A DNA stretch of 38,013 bases, from NCBI GenBank assembly GCA_902493125.1, contig CABUOF010000012.1, positions 1-38,013 of the forward strand, given 5' to 3'. The stretch comes from an uncultured Collinsella sp. (lineage in GTDB: Bacteria > Actinomycetota > Coriobacteriia > Coriobacteriales > Coriobacteriaceae). Position 1 is the stretch's first letter. Each line of letters opens with the position of its first letter. Below the pieces are notes generated by a model. The model was not told the DNA's origin. It did not search any database and saw only the letters and a program-made list of their open reading frames with translations. Positions 23,059 to 31,337 of the stretch are shown here, one piece after another. A program made the position numbers and the translations under genes.

Positions 23059-23121
23059 CCGAAGTGGATAAACCCTTTTCCCACCTGCCAAAGAAACACG
23101 TAAGCGACATTGCCATGAGGG

Positions 23122-23127
23122 TATAAT
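23122..23127 (+). promoter_or_regulatory. -10 box of the nfnAB operon
   Basis: Consensus TATAAT about 106 bases upstream of the nfnA ATG; no clear -35 hexamer at 16-18 bases. It predicts a leader of about 100 nt in which no riboswitch was recognised. Confidence 0.45.
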
Positions 23128-23232
23128 TTGCACCGTATGTCTGCACAACGCCTGTGCGCGTACGGTTTTATTCGGGCTACCGTCCATTTCCGTGGAGGCA
23201 CGGTTCGGCGGCCCTAACAAGAGAGGGGTTCT

Positions 23233-24072
23233 ATGTATAAGATCCTGGAGAAGACGCAGTTCTCGGAGAAGGTGTTCAAGTTCCGCATCGAGGCGCCCGC
23301 AATCGCCAAGCATGCGCACGCTGGACAGTTCCTCATGGTTCGCGCCAACGAGACGGGCGAGCGTGTCCCGTTTACCCTAGCTGGCTGGAACGGTGACGAG
23401 GGCTGGGTCGAGTTCATCTTCATGGTGATCGGCAAGACCACCGAGATGCTTTCCACCTACGAGGCCGGCGAGTCGCTGCGCGACGTCGTGGGCCCGCTGG
23501 GCGTTCCCACCGAGATGGCCGAGGGCCCCTGCGCCGTCATTGGCGGCGGCGTCGGCCTGGCAATTGCCTTCCCGGTCGCCAAGCACCTGGTCGAGACCGG
23601 CCACGAGGTGCACGCCATCATGGGCGCCCGCACCAAGGACCTCCTGCTTATGGAGGACCAGTTCCGCGAGCTCCTCGACGAGGACCACATCCACATCACT
23701 ACCGATGACGGTTCCTACGGTGAGCAGGGCGTTGTCACCGCTCCGCTGGAACGCCTGCTGCAGGACAAGGCCGTGAGCCAGGTCTTCTGCGTCGGCCCCG
23801 TTCCGATGATGAAGTTCTCGACCCTCACCGCCCAGAAGTACGACACCCCCATCACCGCGTCGCTCAACCCCATCATGGTTGACGGCACCGGCATGTGCGG
23901 CTGCTGCCGTGTCGAGGTGGGCGGCGTGACCAAGTTCGCTTGCGTCGACGGCCCCGACTTCGATGCCACCCTGGTCGACTGGGATGACCTTCGTGCCCGC
24001 CAGGCCGCTTACCGTTCCGAAGAGGGCGAGTCCCTCAAGGCCTATGAGGAAAAGAGCTGCGCATGCCACTAG
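23233..24072 (+). CDS. nfnA: NADH-dependent ferredoxin:NADP+ oxidoreductase small subunit (NfnA / PyrK-like)
   Basis: A 279-residue ferredoxin-NADP-reductase-type protein with FAD- and NAD-binding domains and a [2Fe-2S] site. Features: HAGQFLMVRANETGERVPFT near 30-50 (flavin binding), VVGPLGVPTEM near 85, AVIGGGVGLAIAFPVAKHL near 100-118 (NAD binding), VFCVGPVPMMKF near 180, and the Cys set GTGMCGCCRVEVGGVTKFACVDG near 220-243 for the cluster. With the next gene, which overlaps it by 10 bases, it forms the Nfn complex that bifurcates electrons from NADPH between ferredoxin and NAD+. GAGAGG is seven bases upstream. Ferredoxin balance ties it functionally to the Ech hydrogenase at the start of this window. 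Confidence 0.9.
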   Translation: MYKILEKTQFSEKVFKFRIEAPAIAKHAHAGQFLMVRANETGERVPFTLAGWNGDEGWVEFIFMVIGKTTEMLSTYEAGESLRDVVGPLGVPTEMAEGPCAVIGGGVGLAIAFPVAKHLVETGHEVHAIMGARTKDLLLMEDQFRELLDEDHIHITTDDGSYGEQGVVTAPLERLLQDKAVSQVFCVGPVPMMKFSTLTAQKYDTPITASLNPIMVDGTGMCGCCRVEVGGVTKFACVDGPDFDATLVDWDDLRARQAAYRSEEGESLKAYEEKSCACH

Positions 24073-25472
24073 TTAACGGTCGTTTCGTTGCCGATATGAA
24101 GTCGCCCCGCACCCCCGATAACGAGGAGCCGGCTGCCGAGCGCGCCTGCGACTTCCGCCCCGTCGACAAGGGCTTCACCGAGGAGATGGCGCTGGCCGAG
24201 GCCGAGCGCTGCCTCAACTGCAAGAAGCCGTTCTGTGTTGAGGGCTGCCCCGTCAACATCAACATCCCCCGCTTTATCGAGCAGATCCGCGAGAAGGACT
24301 TCGGCGGCGCTCTCGATACCATCCGCGAGGACTCCATGCTTCCCGCCATCTGCGGCCGCGTCTGCCCGCAGGAGAACCAGTGCGAGGGCAAGTGCATCCG
24401 CGGCAAGAAGTCCGAGCCTGTGGCCATCGGCCAGCTCGAGCGCTTCCTGGGTGATCGCCCCGAGCTCGCCTCCACGCCCAAGATGGCTCCCAAGAACGGC
24501 AAGAAGGTCGCCGTCGTGGGCTCTGGCCCGTCCGGCATCACCTGCGCCGGCGAGCTCGCCCGCAATGGCTTTGACGTCACCGTCTTTGAGGCCTTCTTCA
24601 CCGGCGGCGGCGTGCTGGTCTACGGCATCCCCGAGTTCCGTCTGCCCAAGGCAGTCGTCAAGCGCGAGATTGACGGCCTGGAGGACATGGGCGTCAAGTT
24701 TGAGTACAACTCCGTCGTGGGCAACATGGCCACGGCCGAGGAGCTGTTCGAGCAGGGCTTCGACGCCATCTACGTGGCGACCGGCGCTGGCCTGCCCAAG
24801 TTCCTCAACGTCCCCGGCGAGAACCTGCCCAACGTCTTCTTCGCGAACGAGTACCTCACCCGCGTGAACCTGATGAAGGCCAACAAGTTCCCCGAGTACG
24901 ACACCCCCACCAAGCACGGCAAGAACGTCGTTGTCTTTGGTGGCGGCAACGTGGCTATGGACGCCGTCCGTACCGCCAAGCGCCTGGGCGCTGAGCACGC
25001 CATCATCGCCTACCGTCGTACCGAGGACGAGATGCCCTGCCGTCGTGCCGAGCTGCACCACGCCAAGGCCGAGGGCGTCGAGGTTCTGCCGCTCGTTTCC
25101 CCGCTCGAGTTTGTCGCTGGCGAGGACGGCTCCGTGTGCGCCGTCAAGGTCCAGAAGATGGAGCTCGGCGAGCCCGACGAGTCCGGCCGTCGTCGCCCGG
25201 TGCCCATCGAGGGCGCCATCGAGGAGATTCCCTGCGACGTCGCAATCTCGGCTATCGGTACCAACGCCAACCCCTTCGCAAAGAAGATCGGCGGCAAGAT
25301 GGAGCTCAACAAGTGGGGCTACATCGTCGCCGACGAGGAGACCGGCCAGACCACCGATCCCCGCATCTGGGCCGGCGGCGACATCGTCACCGGTGCCGCT
25401 ACGGTCATTCTGGCGATGGGCGCCGGCAAGAAGGCCGCCGCTTCCATCACCAAGAGCCTGCTGGGCGAGTAA
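24063..25472 (+). CDS. nfnB: NfnB / glutamate synthase small-subunit-like bifurcating flavoprotein
   Basis: A 469-residue FAD/[4Fe-4S] enzyme, often annotated gltA (homotetrameric NADPH glutamate synthase). The N-terminal cluster domain has CLNCKKPFCVEGCPVNINIP near 50-70 and CGRVCPQENQCEGKCIRGKK near 97-116. FAD binding is at VAVVGSGPSGITCAGELARN near 148, NADP binding at VVVFGGGNVAMDAVRTAKRL near 285, and the terminal WAGGDIVTGAATVILAMGAG near 440. Because it directly follows and overlaps nfnA and no large glutamate synthase subunit is present, NfnB is the better name. A terminator follows 28 bases after the stop. Confidence 0.9.
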   Translation: MPLVNGRFVADMKSPRTPDNEEPAAERACDFRPVDKGFTEEMALAEAERCLNCKKPFCVEGCPVNINIPRFIEQIREKDFGGALDTIREDSMLPAICGRVCPQENQCEGKCIRGKKSEPVAIGQLERFLGDRPELASTPKMAPKNGKKVAVVGSGPSGITCAGELARNGFDVTVFEAFFTGGGVLVYGIPEFRLPKAVVKREIDGLEDMGVKFEYNSVVGNMATAEELFEQGFDAIYVATGAGLPKFLNVPGENLPNVFFANEYLTRVNLMKANKFPEYDTPTKHGKNVVVFGGGNVAMDAVRTAKRLGAEHAIIAYRRTEDEMPCRRAELHHAKAEGVEVLPLVSPLEFVAGEDGSVCAVKVQKMELGEPDESGRRRPVPIEGAIEEIPCDVAISAIGTNANPFAKKIGGKMELNKWGYIVADEETGQTTDPRIWAGGDIVTGAATVILAMGAGKKAAASITKSLLGE

Positions 25473-25500
25473 TCACCTACAGCGTTAGCCATCAAACGGC

Positions 25501-25538
25501 AAAGTCCCCGTCGAGCACACGCCCGGCGGGGACTTTTT
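25501..25538 (+). terminator. Intrinsic terminator of nfnAB
   Basis: Perfect 10-bp stem AAAGTCCCCG/CGGGGACTTT with a 16-base loop, followed by a T run. Confidence 0.9.
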
Positions 25539-25554
25539 CTATGCCAGTCGACCG

Positions 25555-25593
25555 ACCACCACAAAGGTGCCTGTCCCCTTTGTGGTGGTTTTT
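25555..25593 (+). repeat. Hairpin with CTGTCCCC core between convergent genes
   Basis: 13-bp perfect arms ACCACCACAAAGG / CCTTTGTGGTGGT around a TGCCTGTC loop, then TTTT on the plus strand, and outer short arms ACCGACC/GGTCGGT. It may add terminator function for nfnAB and carries the CTGTCCCC word seen in other intergenic hairpins here. Confidence 0.7.
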
Positions 25594-25599
25594 GGTCGG

Positions 25600-26223
25600 T
25601 TAGTCTTCGAGCTGCGCTACTTTGTAGCGGTAGGCTGCGGCAATAACGTCTTTGCAGCCCTCGCGGCCCAGCTTGGCGCGGTTGACGACGATGTCCTTGC
25701 CGCTCGTCATCTTCCACTTTCCGGCACTGTAGCGCTTATAGAACGCCTCGCGCGCCTTCTGCTGCTGCTTGACCAGCTTGGCGCCCTTCTTTTTGTTAAG
25801 GCCGCGCTTCTTGCGCACAATCTCGACGCGGTCCTCAAAAGGAGCGGTCACCAATACGGCAATGTGGTTGGGGTTGTTACGCAGCAGGTAGTCGGACAGA
25901 CGACCTTCGATAATGCAGCTCTCGGTCTCGCCCAGATCCAAAATCACCTGGCTCATCTTTTGGAACAACTTGTCCGAGTACGAGCGCGCATCGTAGCGGT
26001 CGGGCAGAAACGCCATGTTCTCCACGGCCAGGCGCTCGTCATAGGCGGCCATCTTATCGAGCGACTCGCCCGCGCGCAGTGACGCGCGCACCAGCAGCTC
26101 GTTGTCATACAGAGGAATCCCCAGCTCATCGGCGAGGATGCGGCCAATCTCGTGGCCCTCGGCGCCAAAGTCGCGCGCGATGGTAATGACCACGGGACTC
26201 TTCTTGTTCTCCAGATCGCTCAT
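25600..26223 (-). CDS. Cytidylate-kinase-like family protein
   Basis: A 207-residue P-loop-type kinase of the cytidylate-kinase-like family (PF13189). Features: VVITIARDFGAEGHEIGRIL near residues 10-30 (a G-A-E-G-H-E-I-G variant of the phosphate loop), ADELGIPLYDNELL near 30-43, CIIEGRLSDYLL near 105, VTAPFEDRVEIVRKKRG near 125, and a YDIVVN-type stretch (GKDIVVNRAKLG) near 175-186. The substrate is not certain; true CMP kinase is usually a separate gene. ATG 26223 has AAAGGA six bases upstream; an in-frame upstream extension reads through a palindrome and is rejected. Confidence 0.85.
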   Translation of the reverse strand: MSDLENKKSPVVITIARDFGAEGHEIGRILADELGIPLYDNELLVRASLRAGESLDKMAAYDERLAVENMAFLPDRYDARSYSDKLFQKMSQVILDLGETESCIIEGRLSDYLLRNNPNHIAVLVTAPFEDRVEIVRKKRGLNKKKGAKLVKQQQKAREAFYKRYSAGKWKMTSGKDIVVNRAKLGREGCKDVIAAAYRYKVAQLED

Positions 26224-26240
26224 CGCGATTCCTTTCTCTA

Positions 26241-26269
26241 TGTGACAAAGGGACAATCCCTTTGTCACA
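26241..26269. repeat. Perfect 13-bp-arm hairpin between the kinase-like and permease genes
   Basis: TGTGACAAAGGGA and its complement around a CAA loop, starting three bases beyond the permease stop codon. Its AGGGACA word resembles other repeats here. No T run follows, so it may stabilise the 3' end of the ABC transporter mRNA or terminate weakly. Confidence 0.7.
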
Positions 26270-26271
26270 TT

Positions 26272-26910
26272 CTACGCTGCCACGATACGACGTTGATACG
26301 CTCGGACCAGCAGCGAGATACCAAAGTTGAGCACAAAGTACATCGCAAACACCAGGCCGTAGAGCATAAGCACCTGCGACAGGTCGATCGCGTGGGCCAT
26401 CACGACATTTGCCGTGTACATGAGCTCGGCCACGTTAATACCCGAAAGATACGAGCTGTCCTTAATGACGGTCGTGCACTGGCTAAACAGCGCCGGAATG
26501 ATCGTCTTAAACGTCTGCGGCAGAATGATGTAGCGCATGGTGGCAAAGAAGCCGAAGCCCTGGCTCTGCGCCGCCTCAAACTGGCCGCGCGGAATCGAGT
26601 TGAGACCGCCGCGCACAATCTCGGCCATGACAGCGCTGGTAAACAGCGTAAAGGCGATGGTCGAAATCACAATGTCCAAACCCTGCACCGTAAAGTAGAT
26701 AAACAGGATCCACAGCAGGTTCGGCGTGCAACGGAACAGCTCGATATAGGCGCTCACCAAAATACGGAACGGGCGGGGCGCATAGCTTTTAACGAGCGCC
26801 AGCACCGTGCCAAAGATGAGCGAGAAAAAGATCGACAGCGCCGAGATCTCGATTGTCTTAACAAAGCCGCCCCAAATGTAGAGCAGGTTGGTCGCGTTGA
26901 AGATTTCCAT
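26272..26910 (-). CDS. Polar amino-acid ABC transporter permease 2
   Basis: A 212-residue membrane permease of the HisM/GlnP family, with a first helix near 8-35 (YIWGGFVKTIEISALSIFFS), YIELFRCTPNLLWILFIYF near 55-73, and the cytoplasmic EAA loop VRGGLNSIPRGQFEAAQSQG then RYIILPQTFKTIIPALFSQC near 100-145 that contacts the ATPase. It forms a hetero-permease with the preceding gene, whose stop is three bases before this ATG. It is the last gene of the four-gene operon ATPase, binding protein, permease, permease. Confidence 0.92.
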   Translation of the reverse strand: MEIFNATNLLYIWGGFVKTIEISALSIFFSLIFGTVLALVKSYAPRPFRILVSAYIELFRCTPNLLWILFIYFTVQGLDIVISTIAFTLFTSAVMAEIVRGGLNSIPRGQFEAAQSQGFGFFATMRYIILPQTFKTIIPALFSQCTTVIKDSSYLSGINVAELMYTANVVMAHAIDLSQVLMLYGLVFAMYFVLNFGISLLVRAYQRRIVAA

Positions 26911-26913
26911 GCG

Positions 26914-27660
26914 CTAGGCCTCCTCTACGTTGTCGAGCCCCAGCTCGGCCAGGCTCACGCCGCGCGGACGCTCCTTGGAGCGGCGCTCGAGCCACTGCAC
27001 CAGCATGGCGAGCGGAAAGCAGATGATGAAGTACATAAGGCAGCAGACGATGTATCCCTGCAGGTAACCGTACAGACTCACAAAGTTGTCGGAACGGTAC
27101 ATAAGGTCGCCGCCGGCCACAAGCGCCAGCACCGACGTGTTCTTGACCAGGTTGAGCGCCTGGTTACACAGCGGCGGCAGAATGATCTTGAACGTCTGGG
27201 GCAGCACGATGTACCAGTACGCCTGCGCACGGGTGAAGCCCTGGCTCTGGGCCGCCTCCATCTGACCGCGCGGAACCGCCTCGATACCGGTGCGGATGAC
27301 CTCCGAAATGTAGGCCGCGTGATACAGGCCCACACCCAAGAAGCCCAGCACGAACGGCGCGATGCGCACCGGCTGGTCGGCACCGGTTATGGCCTGCAAA
27401 AACTGCGGACCGGCCATGTACATAAAGAGCACCTGCACGGGCAACGGGGTGTTCTGGTAAAACTCCACGTACACGCGGCTTATGGCGCGCAGCACGCGCG
27501 AGCGAGTGGTAGAGAACACGCCCAGCAGCGTGCCCAGCACCAGAGACAACAGCAGACCGGCAACGACCACCTGCAGCGTCACGCCAAAGCCCTCCCAGAA
27601 GGGCCCCATGTTTTGAAATGTCGTCGACCAACGGTCGGCGTCAAATAATCCTTCGAGCAT
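26914..27660 (-). CDS. Polar amino-acid ABC transporter permease 1
   Basis: A 248-residue permease homologous to its neighbour: WEGFGVTLQVVVAGLLLSLV near 22-42, RVYVEFYQNTPLPVQVLFMY near 60-80 and the EAA loop EVIRTGIEAVPRGQMEAAQS then WYIVLPQTFKIILPPLCNQA near 118-165. The C-terminal tail after WLERRSKERPRG is hydrophilic. ATG 27660 has GGAAGGA five bases upstream; upstream in-frame alternatives lack a ribosome site. The substrate class (Glu/Gln/Asp or basic amino acids) cannot be pinned down from the permease. Confidence 0.92.
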   Translation of the reverse strand: MLEGLFDADRWSTTFQNMGPFWEGFGVTLQVVVAGLLLSLVLGTLLGVFSTTRSRVLRAISRVYVEFYQNTPLPVQVLFMYMAGPQFLQAITGADQPVRIAPFVLGFLGVGLYHAAYISEVIRTGIEAVPRGQMEAAQSQGFTRAQAYWYIVLPQTFKIILPPLCNQALNLVKNTSVLALVAGGDLMYRSDNFVSLYGYLQGYIVCCLMYFIICFPLAMLVQWLERRSKERPRGVSLAELGLDNVEEA

Positions 27661-27685
27661 TTGATTCCTTCCTTGGACGATGCGC

Positions 27686-28561
27686 CTATACAAGACCCCA
27701 GGTCTTGACCTCTTGGTCGAGCCAGCCATCGGCCAGGCGATCGCAAATCACCTGATCGACCACGGCCGAAAGGTCGCAGCCCTTCTTGGTCGCCACGCCG
27801 TAGCCCTGCTCGCCAAACTTGACCTCGGGCTGCAGCAACTCAACGGTCTCGTTCATGTAACCGGCCAGCGTGGAGCGGTCCATGGCAAAGACGTCGATAT
27901 TGCCGGCGTCGAGCGAACTCTTGATGATGGGGTAGCCGCTAAAGGCCCTAAACTCGGGCTTGCAGCTAAAGCCGTTGTCCTTGATCATCTGCTCGATCAG
28001 GCCCTGCGTGGTAGCACCCTGGCTCACGCCGATGACCTTACCGTCCAGGTCCTCAATCGAGGTAAAGCCCGAACGCTTCTTGACCATGAGTCCCACGTAG
28101 TCGGTGCGGTACGGCGTCGAGAAATCCCAGCTCTTCTTGCGCTCGTCGGTGATGGTGTAGGTCGCCGCGACTACGTCAAGTTGGCCGTTATCGATCAGCG
28201 GGCCGCGTGTCTTGGGCGTTACATCGGTAAACTCGACAAGCTCCTGGGCACGGGCCTCCTTGTAGCTCACGCCAAAGACGGCAGCGGCGATCTGGTAGCA
28301 CAAATCGACTTCCATGCCCTCAAAGCGACCCTTGGCGGTGTCGTAATAGCCATAGCCGGGAACATCCTTCTTAACGCCGGCATTCAGATGGCCACGCGAC
28401 TTGATGGCCGCAAGCTTGGACCCCTTGTCGGAGCCCTCGCCGCTGGTGGAGTTGCCGCAACCGGTAAGCGCGGTCCCCGTCAGCGCAAGCATGCCGGCGC
28501 CAGCCAGCTGCAAAAAGTGACGGCGCGACACGGCCGCCCTCGTCATATCCGTCATGTCCAT
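27686..28561 (-). CDS. Amino-acid ABC transporter substrate-binding lipoprotein with Tat-type signal
   Basis: A 291-residue extracytoplasmic solute-binding protein, family 3. The N-terminus has a twin-arginine signal (VSRRHFLQLAGAGMLAL) followed by a lipobox LTGC at Cys35, indicating export through Tat and lipid anchoring. The mature part shows SRGHLNAGVKKDVPGYGYYD, GRFEGMEVDLCYQIAAAVFG (the family's G-hE-h-D-l-hxxhA motif), DVVAATYTITDERKKSWDFS and VIGVSQGATTQGLIEQM. This pattern resembles glutamate/aspartate binding proteins. It sits 8 bases after the ATPase stop; the Shine-Dalgarno site is weak. A Tat signal on a solute-binding lipoprotein suggests folding before export. Confidence 0.9.
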   Translation of the reverse strand: MDMTDMTRAAVSRRHFLQLAGAGMLALTGTALTGCGNSTSGEGSDKGSKLAAIKSRGHLNAGVKKDVPGYGYYDTAKGRFEGMEVDLCYQIAAAVFGVSYKEARAQELVEFTDVTPKTRGPLIDNGQLDVVAATYTITDERKKSWDFSTPYRTDYVGLMVKKRSGFTSIEDLDGKVIGVSQGATTQGLIEQMIKDNGFSCKPEFRAFSGYPIIKSSLDAGNIDVFAMDRSTLAGYMNETVELLQPEVKFGEQGYGVATKKGCDLSAVVDQVICDRLADGWLDQEVKTWGLV

Positions 28562-28569
28562 CACCGCGC

Positions 28570-29301
28570 CTAGTGCAGAATCTTGGACAGGAACTCGCGG
28601 CAGCGCGGGTTCTCGGGGTTATCGAAGAAGTGCTCGGGCGTGCCCTCCTCCAGGATGCGGCCGTCCTCCATAAAGATGACGCGGTCGGCCACCTGGCGCG
28701 CAAAGCCCATCTCGTGCGTCACGCAGATCATGGTGATGTCCTCCCGCGCGAGCTCAATCATAACGTCCAGAACCTCCTGGACCATCTCGGGGTCGAGCGC
28801 CGAGGTCGGCTCGTCAAACAGAATGATGGGCTGCTTGGTGCACAGGGCACGGGCGATGGCGATGCGCTGCTGCTGACCACCCGAGAGATTCTGCGGATAC
28901 TCGCCGGCCTTATGCGCCATGCCAACGCGCTTGAGCGCGGCGATGGCGATCTCGGTCGCCTCCTCCTTGCTCTTCTTTTGCAGCTTGATGGGCGCGAGCG
29001 TCAGATTGCCCAGCACCGTCATGTTGGGATACAGGTTGAACTGCTGAAATACCATAGAGCTATACTTGCGAGCCATCTCCAGGTGGTTCTTTTTGGTGAG
29101 CGGCGTACCGTCGATGACGACATCGCCCGACGTGGGCTCCTCAAGATAATCGACACAGCGGATGAGCGTCGACTTACCCGAGCCGGAAGGCCCGATCATT
29201 ACGAGTTTCTCGCCGCGCTTGACGGTGAGGTTGATATCTTTGAGCACATGCAGGTCGCCAAAGTACTTGTTGAGATGCTTGATCTCGATCATGTCTGCCA
29301 T
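28570..29301 (-). CDS. Polar amino-acid ABC transporter ATPase (GlnQ/GluA-like)
   Basis: A 243-residue ABC ATPase with Walker [21 protein letters not shown] near 37-57, Q-loop [18 protein letters not shown] near 83-100, signature [15 protein letters not shown] near 137-151, Walker [16 protein letters not shown] near 156-172 and [19 protein letters not shown]. The [13 protein letters not shown] and [15 protein letters not shown] forms are characteristic of the polar amino-acid importer ATPases. It is the first gene of its operon, with AGGAAAGGGA upstream. Confidence 0.95.
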   Translation of the reverse strand: MADMIEIKHLNKYFGDLHVLKDINLTVKRGEKLVMIGPSGSGKSTLIRCVDYLEEPTSGDVVIDGTPLTKKNHLEMARKYSSMVFQQFNLYPNMTVLGNLTLAPIKLQKKSKEEATEIAIAALKRVGMAHKAGEYPQNLSGGQQQRIAIARALCTKQPIILFDEPTSALDPEMVQEVLDVMIELAREDITMICVTHEMGFARQVADRVIFMEDGRILEEGTPEHFFDNPENPRCREFLSKILH

Positions 29302-29336
29302 GAATGTCCCTTTCCTGCGTTTACACGAGTTGAACT

Positions 29337-29342
29337 ATTGTA
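29337..29342 (-). promoter_or_regulatory. Probable -10 box of the amino-acid ABC operon
   Basis: TACAAT on the minus strand about 36 bases upstream of the ATPase start; no clear -35 box. Confidence 0.38.
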
Positions 29343-29408
29343 CGGAAAGAACCACGTTTCCGCAGCCCACACTACATTCCCGTAAAGAACCCGCAACCTT
29401 TAACCCAC

Positions 29409-29473
29409 TCATTGGGGACAGGCTTAAATGAGTACCTGCTCATTGGGCACTCATTTAAGCCCGTCCCCAATGA
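29409..29473. repeat. 65-bp inverted repeat with GGGGACAG core
   Basis: 25-base arms 29409-29433 (beginning TCATTGGGGACAGGCTTAAA) and 29449-29473 match at 24 of 25 positions around a 15-base loop. It lies between the yqeY terminator and the ABC operon promoter. Confidence 0.75.
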
Positions 29474-29485
29474 TTGCCCAGCCCA

Positions 29486-29522
29486 GCAAAAAGGGGCGCG
29501 ACCGCAATGGTCACGTCCCCTT
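29486..29522 (-). terminator. Intrinsic terminator of yqeY
   Basis: Minus strand: 13-14 bp stem AAGGGGACGTGACC with GGTCGCGCCCCTT (few mismatches), 5-base loop, then TTTTGC, 26 bases beyond the yqeY stop. Confidence 0.78.
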
Positions 29523-29548
29523 AACATCAACTATGTACCGCTCGGCCC

Positions 29549-29992
29549 TTAAGCCAGCTTTGCTCCGACGATCTTTGCCGCGGCAGGCTTATCGAAGTTG
29601 CCGCCGGTGGCCTTGCCGAGTGCTCCCATGACCTGGCCCATCTGCTTCTTGGAAGTAGCGCCCAGCTCGGCGATGACCTGCTCGATCAGGGCCTCGAGCT
29701 CCTCGCCCGAAACCTGCGCGGGCAGCAGGCTCTCCAGAATCTTGACCTGCTCGGTCAGGTTGTCGGTACGCTCCTGGTCGGTGCCGGCCTTGATGGACAT
29801 CTCCAGCGTCTCGCTCGTCTGCTTGATCAGACGCTTGATCATGCTGTTGACGTCTTCCTCGGTCACATCGCGGCGCTCGTTAACCTCGATATTCTTCACC
29901 TCGGCCTTAACCTGGCGAATGATGGACAGGCGAACCTTATCCTTGGCCTTCATGGCCGCGATCATTTCCTTCTGCAGCTCTTCGTTGGTCAT
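29549..29992 (-). CDS. yqeY: GatB/YqeY domain protein
   Basis: A 147-residue YqeY-family protein, related to the tail domain of GatB that contacts tRNA. Features: the helical MTNEELQKEMIAAMKAKDKV, LSIIRQVKAEVKNIEV, then VTEEDVNSMIKRLIKQTSET and the C-terminal MGQVMGALGKATGGNFDKPA characteristic of the family. The cellular role of free-standing YqeY is not firmly known; tRNA-dependent amidation is a suggestion from homology. ATG 29992 has AGAGAGGA seven bases upstream; the TTG two codons earlier is rejected. It follows the foldase gene by 54 bases with a GC-rich hairpin between. Confidence 0.9.
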   Translation of the reverse strand: MTNEELQKEMIAAMKAKDKVRLSIIRQVKAEVKNIEVNERRDVTEEDVNSMIKRLIKQTSETLEMSIKAGTDQERTDNLTEQVKILESLLPAQVSGEELEALIEQVIAELGATSKKQMGQVMGALGKATGGNFDKPAAAKIVGAKLA

Positions 29993-30016
29993 CTGCAAAT
30001 CCTCTCTAATAGCGTG

Positions 30017-30042
30017 GGCGGCACTCGCGCGAGCACCGCCCC
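30017..30042 (-). terminator. GC-rich hairpin between foldase and yqeY
   Basis: GGGCGGCACTCG paired with CGAGCACCGCCC (one two-base internal mismatch) and a 2-base tip. There is no T run, so it may be a weak terminator or processing site. Confidence 0.4.
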
Positions 30043-30046
30043 ATGA

Positions 30047-31267
30047 TTACTCAGTCGTCGACGAATCGTCGGTCGAACTCTTGGTGACGCCCTTCAGGCT
30101 GACGTTATACGGGACGTCCTTGGGCATGGGGTTGACGGTGATGTCGGCATCCTTCTTGTACTGCTCCAGCCACTCGCTGTACACGGTGCTGGCCGCTTGC
30201 GTCTTCACCACGTTGGAAACGTACTTCTTGATGGCCTTGGGCACCTGGTTGATGTCATCGACCTGATTATCGACATGGAAGTAGTCGGTGCACTTGATGA
30301 TGTGGTAGCCATAGGTCGACTCGACGACTTCGCTCACGTCGCCCTTGTTGAGTCCCTCGAGCGCCGTCTGGTAGCTGTCGACGAAAGTGGTGAGCTTATC
30401 CCAGCCCACATCACCCTTCTTCTCCTTGGAACCGGTGTCCTCGGAGTACTGCTCAACGGCGTCCTCAAAGCTCAGCTCACCGGAGTTGATCTTGTCCAGG
30501 CACTCCTGCGCCTTGGCCTTGGCGGCAGCCTTGTCCTCGTCGGAAGCGTCGGAATCAACCTTGATCAGGATGTTCGACGAGCGACGGGCGTCGTTGTAGC
30601 TGGACAGGTTCTCGTTGATGTAATCGACAATCTCGCTGTCCTTGGGCTTGCTCGTGGGCGCGACGGCATCCTTGAGTTTCTGCTGCGCCAGACTCTCCTT
30701 GAGCGAGTCCTTGTAGGTGTCCTCGGTATAGCCGTAGGTCTTGAGGGTCTTCTTAAAGGCCTTGGCACCGCCCGCGCTCTTGCACGCGCCCTTCCAAGCC
30801 TTCTCGACCTCCTCGTCCGACACCGTCACGCCGTTCTCCTTCTGTGCCTGCTGAAGCAGAATCTGCTGCGTATAGGAGTCGATGAGTTGCTTGCGGTACT
30901 TCTTGGGCGTGAGGTCGTTATTGACCAGGTACTGTGCCCAGTCCTTGTCCTTGGTGTAGCCGTAGGACGTGCGCATGCTCATGATCTGCTTGGTCACGGT
31001 GTCCTCGGTAAGGTTGGTGCCGTTGATAGTGGCAGCAACACCGCCGGTCAGCTTGTAGCCCGAGGTGTCCTCAGCCTGCGACATAAGGCCGGAGCACGCC
31101 ATCGCCGAGACGGAAAGCAGCATCGCCAGCACGCCGATGACCACCAGAACGATCTTGACGGTCTTAGACACGTACGTCTTGCGCTGCTTCTTGCGAGAGC
31201 TGGAGGCAGCGCGGGCCTGCTGCTCGGGTGTCGGCGCGGCCTCGGAGTTCTTTTTCTTATTTGCCAT
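30047..31267 (-). CDS. PrsA/SurA-type peptidyl-prolyl isomerase, membrane-anchored
   Basis: A 406-residue extracytoplasmic foldase. Residues 1-37 are a Lys/Arg/Ser-rich cytoplasmic tail (MANKKKNSEAAPTPEQQARA), followed by one hydrophobic helix VKIVLVVIGVLAMLLSVSAM near 38-57 and a Cys in MACSGL that is only a poor lipobox. The SurA-N-like helical chaperone part lies near 75-210. A parvulin domain near 225-345 has ARRSSNILIKV, ECLDKINSGELSFEDAVEQY, GDVGWDKLTTFVDSYQTALE, LNKGDVSEVVESTYGYHIIK. The C-terminus is Ser/Thr-rich. ATG 31267 is preceded by AAAGGCC; upstream in-frame codons cross a repeat and are rejected. The likely role is folding of secreted proteins. Confidence 0.88.
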   Translation of the reverse strand: MANKKKNSEAAPTPEQQARAASSSRKKQRKTYVSKTVKIVLVVIGVLAMLLSVSAMACSGLMSQAEDTSGYKLTGGVAATINGTNLTEDTVTKQIMSMRTSYGYTKDKDWAQYLVNNDLTPKKYRKQLIDSYTQQILLQQAQKENGVTVSDEEVEKAWKGACKSAGGAKAFKKTLKTYGYTEDTYKDSLKESLAQQKLKDAVAPTSKPKDSEIVDYINENLSSYNDARRSSNILIKVDSDASDEDKAAAKAKAQECLDKINSGELSFEDAVEQYSEDTGSKEKKGDVGWDKLTTFVDSYQTALEGLNKGDVSEVVESTYGYHIIKCTDYFHVDNQVDDINQVPKAIKKYVSNVVKTQAASTVYSEWLEQYKKDADITVNPMPKDVPYNVSLKGVTKSSTDDSSTTE

Positions 31268-31337
31268 AGTTGGCCTTTCGCATAACGAATCGAACAAACG
31301 CCATTGTGTCACAACGCAGCCCCCGCGGCACGCTTGG

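Noticed and set aside
23128..23232. Riboswitch in the nfnA leader
   Set aside because: The ~100-nt leader shows only short, weak pairings and no known core motif.
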